Of a stretch of 22,746 nt of DNA, positions 1 to 6,557 are shown piece by piece. The stretch lies in the IMG/VR virus record IMGVR_UViG_3300005265_000474, positions 1 to 22,746 of that record. One strand, 5' to 3'. Numbering within the stretch: the first letter of the stretch is position 1; each line of letters starts with the position of its first letter. This DNA comes from a virus. The position numbers were made by a program, and so were the translations under genes. The notes beneath the pieces were generated by a model, which worked only from the letters and a program-made list of their open reading frames with translations, was not told the DNA's origin and ran no database searches.

Positions 1-235
1 AAAAAAGCAAAAAATGAGATGTGGTGGTTCTGTCGACATATAGAATAAAATTGGCAAAGGAGCAGAAGAATTTCTATGCAAAAACATTTTGGACCATTCT
101 ATATTTCCAACTCAACAAATATAAAAAATCTTGTGTTTGGATAGAGCATTCAAGTGTCAACGTGGCTCATTGAGACAAGCACAACTTGAGAAACTCCAAA
201 CGCTGTTTGTGATAGATCACTAAAAATAAACGCCT

Positions 236-415
236 ATGCAACTTAAAATAAACAAATCAATATGGAATTTAGTTTATGTAAAACAAGGTAACTATTTTCC
301 AGATAATAAAACAAAGGCAGGAACATCTGGTGTGTGGATATGCCAAAAAAATTATTCATGGAAATTTTCCTATTATGCTGGAAAAGATATGAATAAAGCC
401 ATGGCAATGGAATAA
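236..415 (+). CDS. small hypothetical protein (59 aa)
   Basis: An ATG-initiated frame of 59 codons ends in TAA; an in-frame TAA lies just upstream at 227-229, so it cannot be extended much. The protein is rich in Trp, Tyr, Lys and Asn, includes the stretch GVWICQKNYSWKF, and ends in KAMAME. Such a composition is unlike random AT-rich sequence and suggests a real small gene. No Shine-Dalgarno sequence is visible before the ATG, which lowers confidence. I recognise no family. It is the first of several short plus-strand genes at this end of the window, none of which gives a functional clue. Confidence 0.45.
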   Translation: MQLKINKSIWNLVYVKQGNYFPDNKTKAGTSGVWICQKNYSWKFSYYAGKDMNKAMAME

Positions 416-454
416 TTTTTGGCCTACTAAAAAAAACTAGTAACAAGAGTAAAC

Positions 455-529
455 ATGATATATCGTTGTAAAAACTGTGATTGAGTATATGACCAAAATA
501 CTTATAATGATTTGTCGGGGGGTGGCTAA
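455..529 (+). pseudogene. decayed rubredoxin/zinc-ribbon-like frame with in-frame TGA
   Basis: From ATG 455 the frame reads MIYRCKNCD, then TGA at 482-484, then VYDQNTYNDL, then Gly codons that run into the hairpin element starting near 513. C-x2-C followed by D-x-VYD resembles the first half of a rubredoxin or zinc ribbon, and the TGA stands where an aromatic residue such as Trp is common. The most economical reading is a gene fragment with a stop mutation, cut off by the downstream element. A purine-rich AAGAG precedes the ATG. A second zinc-ribbon frame with an in-frame TGA occurs at 17444-17619. Confidence 0.4.
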
Positions 530-645
530 AGCCGCCACAACGTGTAGGAGACCAGTTAAACGGTTACTGTGGCAGCAAGTAAATACGCAACTGGTGTACA
601 GCCTTGCTTGTGAGGGAGATGCAAAATGCTCCCCGCCCACCGAGA
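513..645. other. structured RNA-like element, possible IS605-type right end
   Basis: This is a locally GC-richer patch in a very AT-rich region. GTGGC (522-526) pairs with GCCAC (533-537) around the core GGCTAAAGCC. ACCAGTT (551-557) pairs with AACTGGT (589-595) around a CAGT/ACTG hairpin. GGGA/TCCC with GCA/TGC forms a third stem at 614-633. The GGCTAAAGC core is shared with the terminal hairpins of the direct repeats at 5427-5447 and 15374-15394, so on the minus strand this may be another IS200/IS605-like right end with an omegaRNA-like RNA. No transposase reading frame is recognisable beside it. It could instead be an unrelated structured RNA. A long frame on the opposite strand is probably a by-product of this composition. 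Confidence 0.4.
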
Positions 646-723
646 ACTCATTATGATATTATTTTTGTTCTTTATGCTTTGAACCAATAAAAGAAATTAA
701 AAATTATAACAAGGAAAAAAAAA

Positions 724-963
724 ATGAAAACAAATAAACATAGAAAAACAAAATTGCTTAAAGCAAACCATATGACTTCTGCTGAATATTGTAAACATAA
801 TGGAGCATTGTGTCCGTATTGTAGATCAACAGACATAAACGCAGTAAGTGTTTACGAAATTCGGTATAACGAAATTCTACAACCTGTTAAATGTAATAAC
901 TGTGGAAAACAATGGATCGAAATTCAAGGCATAGTAGGTTATACAGAGTATAACGGTATATAG
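724..963 (+). CDS. small zinc-ribbon protein (79 aa)
   Basis: The product has a basic N-terminus followed by two cysteine knuckles, CPYC near residues 30-33 and CNNCGKQW near residues 57-64, spaced as in a treble-clef or zinc-ribbon fold. Proteins of this type are very common in large phages, where they are usually uncharacterised and may bind nucleic acid or RNA polymerase. An AAGGAAAAAAAA stretch before ATG 724 serves as the ribosome-binding site. It is followed closely by another small plus-strand gene at 1011 and the two may be co-transcribed. No specific function can be assigned; the metal site is inferred from the four Cys. Confidence 0.7.
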   Translation: MKTNKHRKTKLLKANHMTSAEYCKHNGALCPYCRSTDINAVSVYEIRYNEILQPVKCNNCGKQWIEIQGIVGYTEYNGI

Positions 964-1010
964 AGATAGTATAGTCAATTAAAAAAATTTCCTATCATGG
1001 AGCTGAAAAA

Positions 1011-1181
1011 ATGTCATCATTATTTGAATTATCAGTAGAGTTAAAAAAATTAGGTGCAGATGAAACTATGATGCGACACGAACTAAGGCAATGGTCAAAC
1101 GCCTACGGCGAAAATGCAACGGACAGTGCGGTTGAGGAAGCTATAGACTTTGCTAACCAAATAGTCCAGTCAACCAAATAA
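1011..1181 (+). CDS. small hypothetical protein (56 aa), acidic helical
   Basis: An ATG at 1011 is preceded by GGAG with 8 nt spacing and the frame ends in TAA at 1179-1181. The 56-residue product is predicted by eye to be mostly helical and acidic (for example SSLFELSVELKKLGADET at the start and SAVEEAIDFANQIVQ near the end). It has a clean initiation signal and normal codon use, so it is probably expressed. I do not recognise a family. It lies 47 bp after the zinc-ribbon gene in the same direction. Confidence 0.6.
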   Translation: MSSLFELSVELKKLGADETMMRHELRQWSNAYGENATDSAVEEAIDFANQIVQSTK

Positions 1182-1268
1182 TCTTGCATGAAACATTTTC
1201 TAAAGTGAACAGAAGAATTTCTATCTGAAATTACTTTTTTTAGTTGGGCTCAAAGTATGCATTCTCTA

Positions 1269-1297
1269 TTGACAAAAACATATTGTATATTAATAAT
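1269..1297 (+). promoter_or_regulatory. candidate sigma70 promoter
   Basis: TTGACA at 1269-1274 is followed after 16-17 nt by TAATAAT. The -10 region overlaps the first unit of the 19-bp tandem repeat, an arrangement expected if a repressor binds the repeats. The downstream plus-strand gene begins near 1566, leaving a leader of roughly 260 nt in which I see no convincing gene. Confidence 0.4.
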
Positions 1298-1358
1298 GTA
1301 CTATATAATTTGTAATATACTATATAACTAATAATATACTATATAATAGTATACTATT
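1294..1358 (+). repeat. three tandem 19-bp AT-rich repeats plus a partial fourth
   Basis: The core TAATATACTATATAA recurs starting at 1294 (with one change, GTAC for ATAC), 1313 and 1332, exactly 19 bp apart, with a divergent copy TAGTATACTATT at 1347-1358. Equal spacing just under two helical turns suggests a multi-site operator or origin-type iterons. The repeats sit directly on and after the candidate sigma70 promoter in a roughly 360-bp stretch without a gene. The remainder of that stretch (1359-1544) is low-complexity A/T sequence with nothing I can call. Confidence 0.6.
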
Positions 1359-1546
1359 CTTAAAAAAAACAAAATTTTTTTTCGCAACCCGGCACCTAAA
1401 TAATTCAAAAAAAAAGAAATTAAGAAATCAGTTTAAACAGGATCGGGCTTCTTTTTAACCTTTGGGTTTTTAAATGTGTGATATAAAACTTACATTTACT
1501 TTAAAGCAGGTGTAGTAGAAGAGTTAGTTAACTGCATGGATTAAAA

Positions 1547-1562
1547 TGGCACAAAAATTGCA
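1547..1562 (+). promoter_or_regulatory. sigma54-type -24/-12 promoter (plus strand)
   Basis: TGGCACAAAAATTGCA matches the sigma54 consensus TGGCAC-N5-TTGCA at every defined position, with GG and GC ten bases apart. The predicted start is near 1573, just inside the annotated start of the following gene and 2 nt before a second ATG at 1575. An alternative is that ATGGCACAAAAA is simply the start of a short frame. The match to five other sites in the window favours a promoter. Confidence 0.5.
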
Positions 1563-1565
1563 TAC

Positions 1566-2192
1566 ATGTTGGATATGGTTTGTAATTCAGTTTTTATAGG
1601 AACTCAAAAATTTAACTTTGATCAGTATGGAATCATTAATACTGATTTTGGATATGTTCAACAGCTTGATAATACGATCAGAGTTATTAACATAACCAAG
1701 ATTGACATGCCGGTCAATTGTCCGTGCGGTAATTGTAAAATCATTACAAAAAAAATTAATCCATGGGATACAATTTATAATATACCTGCAGAAATTTATG
1801 GGGATATCATAAGATTTAAAAAAGCCGGTTGGAAAAATATAAAAATAATAACATGTAATGAAACAAAAAATAAGTTACCAATAGTAAGATTGACAATAAA
1901 ATTATATAAAAAACATTTTAATGTAAGAAAATATATTTTACCTTTTGTTTATATAAAATATAAAACAAATATAAATGTTATATCACATTCAAACAAAGAA
2001 TTTGAATTTATTTTATATGAAGAAGGAAGTACAATACCGAAATTAAAATGTTGTTTTTTCGATTATGATCTTACAGATAATAAAGCAGTTTATATATTAA
2101 TGTTAATTATTAGTGCACAAAATAACGGTGATAAAATGTGGCATACATTTTATGGAAGAAATAAAACTGAATACGTATCATTTAAAATATAA
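1566..2192 (+). CDS. hypothetical protein (208 aa) with CxCxxC motif
   Basis: This is the longest plus-strand gene. An in-frame TAA at 1542-1544 limits upstream extension. The protein is beta-rich at the start, contains CPCGNC near residue 52 and ends in a Lys/Tyr-rich region. I recognise no family. Start choice is uncertain: ATG 1566 has no clear ribosome-binding site, and the sigma54-like promoter just upstream would start transcription near 1573, so ATG 1575 on a nearly leaderless message, or ATG 1707, are alternatives. It converges on the minus-strand gene at 2199 with only 6 bp between stop codons and no visible terminator. Confidence 0.6.
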   Translation: MLDMVCNSVFIGTQKFNFDQYGIINTDFGYVQQLDNTIRVINITKIDMPVNCPCGNCKIITKKINPWDTIYNIPAEIYGDIIRFKKAGWKNIKIITCNETKNKLPIVRLTIKLYKKHFNVRKYILPFVYIKYKTNINVISHSNKEFEFILYEEGSTIPKLKCCFFDYDLTDNKAVYILMLIISAQNNGDKMWHTFYGRNKTEYVSFKI

Positions 2193-2198
2193 AAAATT

Positions 2199-2603
2199 TT
2201 AACCATTGCCAGAATATGAAATGTAAAGTTGATAAATTTGCAAACCAATTAAAATTACAACACCAACTGCAGATACAACCTTTGTTACTAATCTCCAACC
2301 AGCCGCCTTAGTTTCATCTACAAATAAACCAACTTTTTCCAATGTTTTTGTATTATTATCCGTTTTATTTTCAAGACTTGCTAATCTTTCATTTGTTTTG
2401 CTGTTTGTTTTTTCTACTTCTATTATAGCCCTTGTAAGAGCTTTTTCTAGTTCTATTCCTGCTGGGCACGCATTATTCTTTCTTTCTTCTTCTATATTTT
2501 TTAATTTATCAGAAAGTCTAGCAAGACTCAAATTAAATGTTTTTTCTAGTTCATCAACTTGACCTTTTATCACCCTTTTCATTTTTTTTTCACTAAAAAA
2601 CAT
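2199..2603 (-). CDS. coiled-coil protein with C-terminal membrane anchor (134 aa)
   Basis: Residues 10-95 are highly charged and heptad-like, rich in Glu, Lys and Asn, consistent with a coiled coil. A single hydrophobic stretch near residues 109-126 (VVSAVGVVILIGLQIYQLY) is followed by a short tail. This architecture resembles XhlA-type or holin-associated phage membrane proteins, but the similarity is by layout only. TAAGGAG lies upstream, where the stop codon of the preceding gene overlaps the ribosome-binding site, so it is translationally linked to that gene. It is the last gene of the minus-strand operon and converges on the plus-strand gene at 1566-2192. Confidence 0.6.
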   Translation of the reverse strand: MFFSEKKMKRVIKGQVDELEKTFNLSLARLSDKLKNIEEERKNNACPAGIELEKALTRAIIEVEKTNSKTNERLASLENKTDNNTKTLEKVGLFVDETKAAGWRLVTKVVSAVGVVILIGLQIYQLYISYSGNG

Positions 2604-2610
2604 TTTTAAA

Positions 2611-3039
2611 CTATCTCCTTAACAATTTACAAATTTCTTTAATTTTTTCTTTTGTTGTAGGCCCACAAATAATTGGTATATTATTATCTTTAAATATTTT
2701 CATTTCATAACTATCTGCACTAATATTTGTTAATATTACAACTGATGTTTTTGGAAAAGTATTTCTAATTTTTCCTATAATATTTATTACATTGTCTAAA
2801 TAAACAATACCAAAAATTTTTAAATTACTAGAAACTACCTCAATTACACACCAACCTATATTTTTATCATTTTTATGCTGTTTACAAAAATTACAAAATT
2901 CTTCATACGAATAAAACCCGTGGCATTTTGTTTTACCATCACAATATAAATATTCCAGTAATTTATTATATGTTTTTATATTTTCTACAATGCATAAAAT
3001 ATGTATTTTATTATCGGTTTTAATTATATTATTGTCCAT
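2611..3039 (-). CDS. receiver-like alpha/beta protein of unknown function
   Basis: The sequence alternates hydrophobic strands and helices in a way that recalls a CheY-like receiver: HILCIVEN near the start, GIVYLD in the middle, SVVILTNIS, then IPIICGPTTKEKIKEICKLL at the end. No canonical phospho-acceptor Asp is clearly placed, so it may be a degenerate receiver or an unrelated Rossmann-like fold. I place the start at ATG 3039; a GTG at 3051 in frame is an alternative and would overlap the previous gene. Neither has a strong ribosome-binding site, so translation is probably coupled to the upstream gene. Function unknown. Confidence 0.5.
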   Translation of the reverse strand: MDNNIIKTDNKIHILCIVENIKTYNKLLEYLYCDGKTKCHGFYSYEEFCNFCKQHKNDKNIGWCVIEVVSSNLKIFGIVYLDNVINIIGKIRNTFPKTSVVILTNISADSYEMKIFKDNNIPIICGPTTKEKIKEICKLLRR

Positions 3040-3265
3040 TATCGTTTTCACTATTGATATCTATATTTATACCTGAATTACTTATAAATTCTAATAGCTC
3101 TGTAGGAACAGGGTCACTGTCCTTCCAATAAAACGATAAATGAGATCGTAAATCTCCGCTACATTTTAATTCTATAATCATATTGTTATAAACAGTCTCA
3201 TCATAACGTTCTTTTATAAAGTTTATATAATTAATTTTAACAAAAGGAATAGTAATAGAATCCAT
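3029..3265 (-). CDS. small hypothetical protein (78 aa)
   Basis: ATG 3265 is preceded by TGAGG at good distance. The 78-residue product has no Cys cluster, membrane segment or motif I recognise; it is moderately acidic at the C-terminus (NIDINSENDN). It is the first gene after the terminator at 3369-3396 and its 3' end overlaps the start of the next gene, giving a three-gene unit with the receiver-like and coiled-coil proteins. The 180 bp upstream must hold its promoter, but I see no strong match. Confidence 0.5.
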   Translation of the reverse strand: MDSITIPFVKINYINFIKERYDETVYNNMIIELKCSGDLRSHLSFYWKDSDPVPTELLEFISNSGINIDINSENDNGQ

Positions 3266-3361
3266 AATAATACCTCATAAAATTTTATTTGTAATAAAAA
3301 CAGACACCTATATTTTAAGCACTTTTATAAAATGCCCTCTCTAACTAACTAACAGCAAATT

Positions 3362-3403
3362 AAAAAAAAATCAGGACTATTTAAATAATCCTGATTTTTT
3401 ATT
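3362..3403 (-). terminator. rho-independent terminator after the ClpA-like gene
   Basis: An 8-bp perfect stem (AATCAGGA at 3369-3376 with TCCTGATT at 3389-3396) encloses an AT-rich loop. The A run at 3362-3368 gives a U-tract for minus-strand transcripts. A T-run also follows on the plus strand, so it could work in both directions. Confidence 0.85.
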
Positions 3404-3448
3404 TTTATTATTTATTTTAAAATATAAAATTTTTTATACTTAACAAAC

Positions 3449-5398
3449 TTAACAACAGTCTTTTTTACAGTTACATTCTTCCTCTTTTATTTTTTCTTTT
3501 TGTTGTGTGTTTTTAATAACAAGTTCTGTTACAGTTTTACAATTTAAATATACTACTTTTTTATTTTTAACTTTAGTATCAATTGTAACATTCTTTTCAA
3601 TACAATTATTAATAATATAATCAGACAAAGAATCTGATACAAGAGTTTCAACGGTCCTTCTTATCTCTCTAGCTCCATAAGTTTCAGAATATCCTTCATT
3701 TAAAATAAGATTTTTTACAGATTTTGAAAAATTTACAAAAATGTTTCTATTTTTAAGATATTTATTAAGTTTATTCAATTCTATATCAACAATTTTAGAA
3801 CAATTTTTTCTATCTATATCATTAAAATAAACAATTCCTGTAAGTCTATTCAAAAATTCAGGCTTAAATATTCTTTTTATAGCATTTTTTATTGCAATAT
3901 TTTTTCTTTTATTTGTTATTTTATTAACTTCACCAAAACCTATTGTTTTTTCTATATTTTGAACAGCATCAGCTCCAATATTAGAAGTCATCAAAATAAG
4001 AGTATCTTTAAAAGATACAACTTCTCCCTGGTTATCCGTTAATCTTCCCTCATCCATTATCTGAAGCATTAATTGGTGAACCTTTTCACTAGCTTTTTCT
4101 ACCTCATCAAACAAAACAACCGAAAAGGGGTTTTCAAGAACAGCATTAGTCAAAATACCGCCTTCATCAGATCTAACATAACCAGCCGGGCTTCCTATCA
4201 ACTTAGAATATTCATGATCAGAAGAATACTCAGAGCAATCTATTCTAACAAAACCACCACCCGCTTCACTTTTAAAAAAATCGTTTGATAAAGTTTTTGC
4301 TAGTAATGTTTTTCCTACACCTGTCTTTCCAGCAAAAAGAAAAGACCCAATAGGGCAAGCTGGATCTTTTATTCCAACACGTGCTCTTTTTAAAGTTTTT
4401 GTTATAATACTAATTGCTTCTTTTTGTCCTATTACTGATTTGCAAAGTTTATCTTCTAAACCTAGTATTTTTTCAGGTGAAATATCTTTTAAAGCTTTAT
4501 AGTCTGTTTTAGCTACTACTTTTTTACTTGCAGACTTGGCTCTATTTGTTTTTTTACGTAATTTGTCATACTTTATATCTGGATTAATACTAATGCATAA
4601 TTCGTAAAGTTCATCAATCATTTGTTGAGGTGTAAATTTTGTTGACAAACCAAACCTATCTATAAGAGCAAGAACAGATTCAACATCTTTTATAAGAGAT
4701 GTTATAATAAATGTTTTATAGGAATCTTCGTTATCATAATCTCCAAGTGTAATTACTTTATCAATATTTTCTTTTGAAAATTTTCTAATAATTATATACA
4801 TGGTGAGTCTATCCCACCATTTCTTTACAAGATCATGTTTTACTTTTTTTACATTTTCTATTGTTTTTAATATATTGTCGTCTAATTTTTGTTTTTCCTT
4901 TATAGTTTTCTCGTCTTTATCAATAGAATCGCTTTCAGAACCAACGATATCGTCAAGAATTTTATCATCAAAAGAAAAACCATCAGTAGAAATATTTTCT
5001 TTCTGGCCCTTATTCCACATTGGATTTTCTACAAAGGGGTACCCATCTATAGTACCATCATCAATCCTAAGAATACCAAATGGATCTACAATTAAACCTT
5101 CTGGATCTAATAAAGGATTGGTTTCATATAATCTAGATAAAAGTGTTTTTCTAAAATCATTAAAATCTGATATTAAATTTTTATTTGAATTTATATAATA
5201 TAAAAGTTGACCTATATTAATAATATAAACAGATAATATATAATCTTCATAATATGTTTTTGATATTAAACCTTTTTCTTTTGAAAATAAAGCAAGCTCA
5301 GATTCAATATCTTTTTTATTATCCATTTTTAAAATTCTGATAGACATTCCAATAAGATCAAAAGGTACTTGTATTACTTCATATTTTATATCATTCAT
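3449..5398 (-). CDS. ClpA/ClpB-type AAA+ unfoldase, single AAA module, phage form
   Basis: The C-terminal half (about residues 305-600) is a Clp/Hsp100 D2-type AAA+ domain: Walker A GKTGVGKT (357-364), Walker B VVLFDE (427-432), sensor 1 TSN (471-473), arginine finger in FLNRL (R518) and sensor 2 GAR (575-577). Between sensor 1 and the arginine finger is IGF (486-488), the position at which ClpA carries its IGL ClpP-docking loop. The first 300 residues match no Clp N-domain I know and contain an acidic linker (150-185); the first AAA module of ClpA is absent. The tail is Cys-rich (CNCKKDCC). No peptidase lies beside it, so if it unfolds proteins for degradation it would need host ClpP. A good AGGAG precedes ATG 5398, directly after repeat copy A, whose internal promoter probably transcribes it. 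Confidence 0.85.
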   Translation of the reverse strand: MNDIKYEVIQVPFDLIGMSIRILKMDNKKDIESELALFSKEKGLISKTYYEDYILSVYIINIGQLLYYINSNKNLISDFNDFRKTLLSRLYETNPLLDPEGLIVDPFGILRIDDGTIDGYPFVENPMWNKGQKENISTDGFSFDDKILDDIVGSESDSIDKDEKTIKEKQKLDDNILKTIENVKKVKHDLVKKWWDRLTMYIIIRKFSKENIDKVITLGDYDNEDSYKTFIITSLIKDVESVLALIDRFGLSTKFTPQQMIDELYELCISINPDIKYDKLRKKTNRAKSASKKVVAKTDYKALKDISPEKILGLEDKLCKSVIGQKEAISIITKTLKRARVGIKDPACPIGSFLFAGKTGVGKTLLAKTLSNDFFKSEAGGGFVRIDCSEYSSDHEYSKLIGSPAGYVRSDEGGILTNAVLENPFSVVLFDEVEKASEKVHQLMLQIMDEGRLTDNQGEVVSFKDTLILMTSNIGADAVQNIEKTIGFGEVNKITNKRKNIAIKNAIKRIFKPEFLNRLTGIVYFNDIDRKNCSKIVDIELNKLNKYLKNRNIFVNFSKSVKNLILNEGYSETYGAREIRRTVETLVSDSLSDYIINNCIEKNVTIDTKVKNKKVVYLNCKTVTELVIKNTQQKEKIKEEECNCKKDCC

Positions 5399-5426
5399 TT
5401 ATTGTAAAATTCTCCTATGGCATATT

Positions 5427-5596
5427 CCAAGGGCTAAAGCGCCTTGGTTTCTTGGCCTTCAACAGCGGATGCAACCGAAGTTGTCTTACTTCCACCTAAA
5501 CCTACAGTCGATATCCCGACTGTTAAAACATTTCAAAAACAGAGTTGAAATTGAAAACACAGTTTTTCATTCCTGTCGAATTCTATCAACTCGTGC
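5427..5596 (-). ncRNA. predicted ~170-nt structured RNA from repeat A
   Basis: Starting at the predicted +1 (5596), the transcript would fold as follows. GAGTTGA (5592-5586) pairs with TCAACTC (5548-5542), enclosing a TGAAAAAC/GTTTTCA hairpin. Then comes a perfect ACAGTCG/CGACTGT hairpin, a CAAC-UUCG-GUUG tetraloop hairpin and a final CCAAGG/CCTTGG hairpin. The first stem begins 4 nt after the predicted start, which supports both. By analogy with TnpB systems it may be an omegaRNA-like right-end RNA. It could also act only as a 5' leader of the ClpA-like mRNA. Confidence 0.5.
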
Positions 5597-5606
5597 TATT
5601 AGTTTA

Positions 5607-5623
5607 TGCAATTAACATGCCAA
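5607..5623 (-). promoter_or_regulatory. sigma54-type promoter inside repeat A
   Basis: TGGCATGTTAATTGCAT on the minus strand has GG and GC ten bases apart and lies within TTTGGCAT…TTGCATAA, the extended consensus seen at other sites. It points toward the structured RNA and the ClpA-like gene. It overlaps the end of the Rad52-like coding frame. Confidence 0.65.
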
Positions 5624-6265
5624 ATATTGTCGCCTCGTACCATGATTTGTTGTTTCTTCAATATCCTCTTCTTTATCTTCTTTTTTAACAGATGTTTTTA
5701 CTCTAGTAGCTATTTTTTCTTTCTTCTCTGCTAGTTTCTTTTTAAGGTCTAATACTTTTTCTTTACTTGTTGTTTTTATCTCCTTTTCTGTTTGTGGATT
5801 TGTTTCTTTTTCTGGTCTTTCTGTTTTAATAAAATCTGAAACTTGAACATACTCACCACTATTTGGATCTTTTACGACATCTAATTGTGTATTACTAATA
5901 CCAAGCTGTTTAGCACAAGCTTTAATAGCATCAGTAACAGCATTGTTATAAGAATCTCCCAAATTAATAATTTTTCCTTTATTAGGACCACTACTATATT
6001 TCTGTATAATTGCGGAACCAAAAGCCTCTTTAACTATTCTTTCATTATTGTCTAATTCAGCTACTAATCTTAACTGCAAGAGGACAATTTCATCTCCAAC
6101 TACCTCTGATTTAATAATTTCTGTATTCCAAAGAGCGCCAAAAGCCTCATTAAGTCTACTTCTTATAGCGCTGGCAGGCACATAAGGATAATTTGTTTTA
6201 GGTAAAATTCTAGTTTCTATTTCTTTATTTAATGTTTCAAGTAATTCTTTGTTTTTTTGTGCCAT
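5612..6265 (-). CDS. Rad52/Rad22-family single-strand annealing protein, 3' end replaced by repeat
   Basis: Residues 20-125 match the Rad52-type annealing core: YPYVPASAIRSRLNEAFG, WNTEIIKSEVVGDEIVLLQ, a Gly-Ser segment EAFGSAIIQKY and GDSYNNAVTDAIKACAKQLG. Such proteins anneal complementary single strands bound by SSB and drive phage recombination and replication restart. Residues 145-205 are a charged Lys/Glu-rich tail, expected to be disordered and often used for SSB contact. The last seven residues, RRQYLAC, are encoded by repeat A, so the native C-terminus was replaced, though the core is intact. ATG 6265 has AGGAG 7 nt upstream. A sigma54-type promoter and, further upstream, a sigma70 promoter precede it. 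Confidence 0.8.
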   Translation of the reverse strand: MAQKNKELLETLNKEIETRILPKTNYPYVPASAIRSRLNEAFGALWNTEIIKSEVVGDEIVLLQLRLVAELDNNERIVKEAFGSAIIQKYSSGPNKGKIINLGDSYNNAVTDAIKACAKQLGISNTQLDVVKDPNSGEYVQVSDFIKTERPEKETNPQTEKEIKTTSKEKVLDLKKKLAEKKEKIATRVKTSVKKEDKEEDIEETTNHGTRRQYLAC

Positions 6266-6308
6266 TTTAAATCTCCTATATTTTTATTACATTTTATTAA
6301 AATATAAA

Positions 6309-6325
6309 TGCAACTATCATGCCAA
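6309..6325 (-). promoter_or_regulatory. sigma54-type promoter of the Rad52-like gene
   Basis: TGGCATGATAGTTGCAT matches all conserved positions of the -24/-12 consensus. The predicted start near 6298 gives a 33-nt leader containing the AGGAG of the Rad52-like gene. This is an intergenic placement with ideal geometry. Confidence 0.7.
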
Positions 6326-6381
6326 ATGTTATCTCATTGGATAAATTTCACAATTTAAAAATTTACTAATATTTTATTTAT

Positions 6382-6410
6382 AATATATTATCGTATTTAA
6401 TCTTTGTCAA
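6382..6410 (-). promoter_or_regulatory. sigma70-type promoter upstream of the Rad52-like gene
   Basis: On the minus strand TTGACA (6410-6405) is followed after exactly 17 nt by TATATT (6387-6382), close to the full sigma70 consensus. Its predicted start lies about 50 bp upstream of the sigma54-type site, giving the Rad52-like gene tandem promoters of two classes. Confidence 0.65.
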
Positions 6411-6503
6411 GTGATTTTTTTTTGAAAATATTTTACTAATTAAAATTGACTCATTTTAAAGATTAAAACTTTTTAAGTTTTTAAGGTTAGCTTTTGCGAT
6501 CTG

Positions 6504-6522
6504 CTCCAACTAATGGTTGGAG
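6504..6522 (-). terminator. hairpin downstream of tmRNA
   Basis: A perfect 7-bp inverted repeat, CTCCAAC/GTTGGAG with a 5-nt loop, starts about 36 nt past the tmRNA 3' end. No long U-tract follows on the minus strand, so it is at best a weak terminator or a 3' processing stop. A weaker AAAACTT/AAGTTTT stem lies further on. Confidence 0.4.
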
Positions 6523-6557
6523 TTTCTTAAACTATGTCCAAAGATGTCAATAAAAAT

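Larger units (their letters stand above)
5421..5639 (-). repeat. 219-bp direct repeat, copy A (IS605-like ends, internal promoter)
   Basis: This segment is about 98% identical to 15368-15585, with a handful of substitutions and one 1-bp indel. Read on the minus strand it starts TACGAGGCGACAATATTTGG, carries a sigma54-type promoter, then a structured region, and ends in a CCAAGG…CCTTGG hairpin followed by GGAATATGCC. The last part can be read as a TnpB-like C-terminus ending QETKAL and a TAG inside the hairpin, as in IS200/IS605 right ends that encode omegaRNA. No transposase is present, so it is best described as a non-autonomous IS605-like element. Its left end has replaced the 3' end of the Rad52-like gene, whose last residues (RRQYLAC) come from the repeat. 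Confidence 0.8.

Noticed and set aside
540-600. Cobalamin-riboswitch-like GGAGACC on the plus strand
   Set aside because: Only a short piece of the B12 box is present; the remaining conserved boxes and any cobalamin gene downstream are missing.
437-640. Minus-strand frame of 67 codons over the structured element
   Set aside because: It overlaps the inverted repeats throughout, has no ribosome-binding site and its composition (Cys/Ser/Leu-rich) looks like a by-product of the element.
1451-1472. AACC-TTTG-GGTT followed by T-run as a terminator
   Set aside because: The stem is only 4 bp and no plus-strand gene ends close by; in AT-rich sequence this is expected by chance.
3300-3345. GGGCAT…GTGCTT upstream of the gene at 3029-3265 as a sigma54-type site
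   Set aside because: GG and GC are 14 bases apart instead of 10, so it does not fit the -24/-12 geometry.
4800-5198. Plus-strand frames of 132 and 68 codons opposite the ClpA-like gene
   Set aside because: They lie antisense to a strongly supported coding region and show Phe/Ser-rich mirror composition typical of shadows of Lys/Glu-rich genes.
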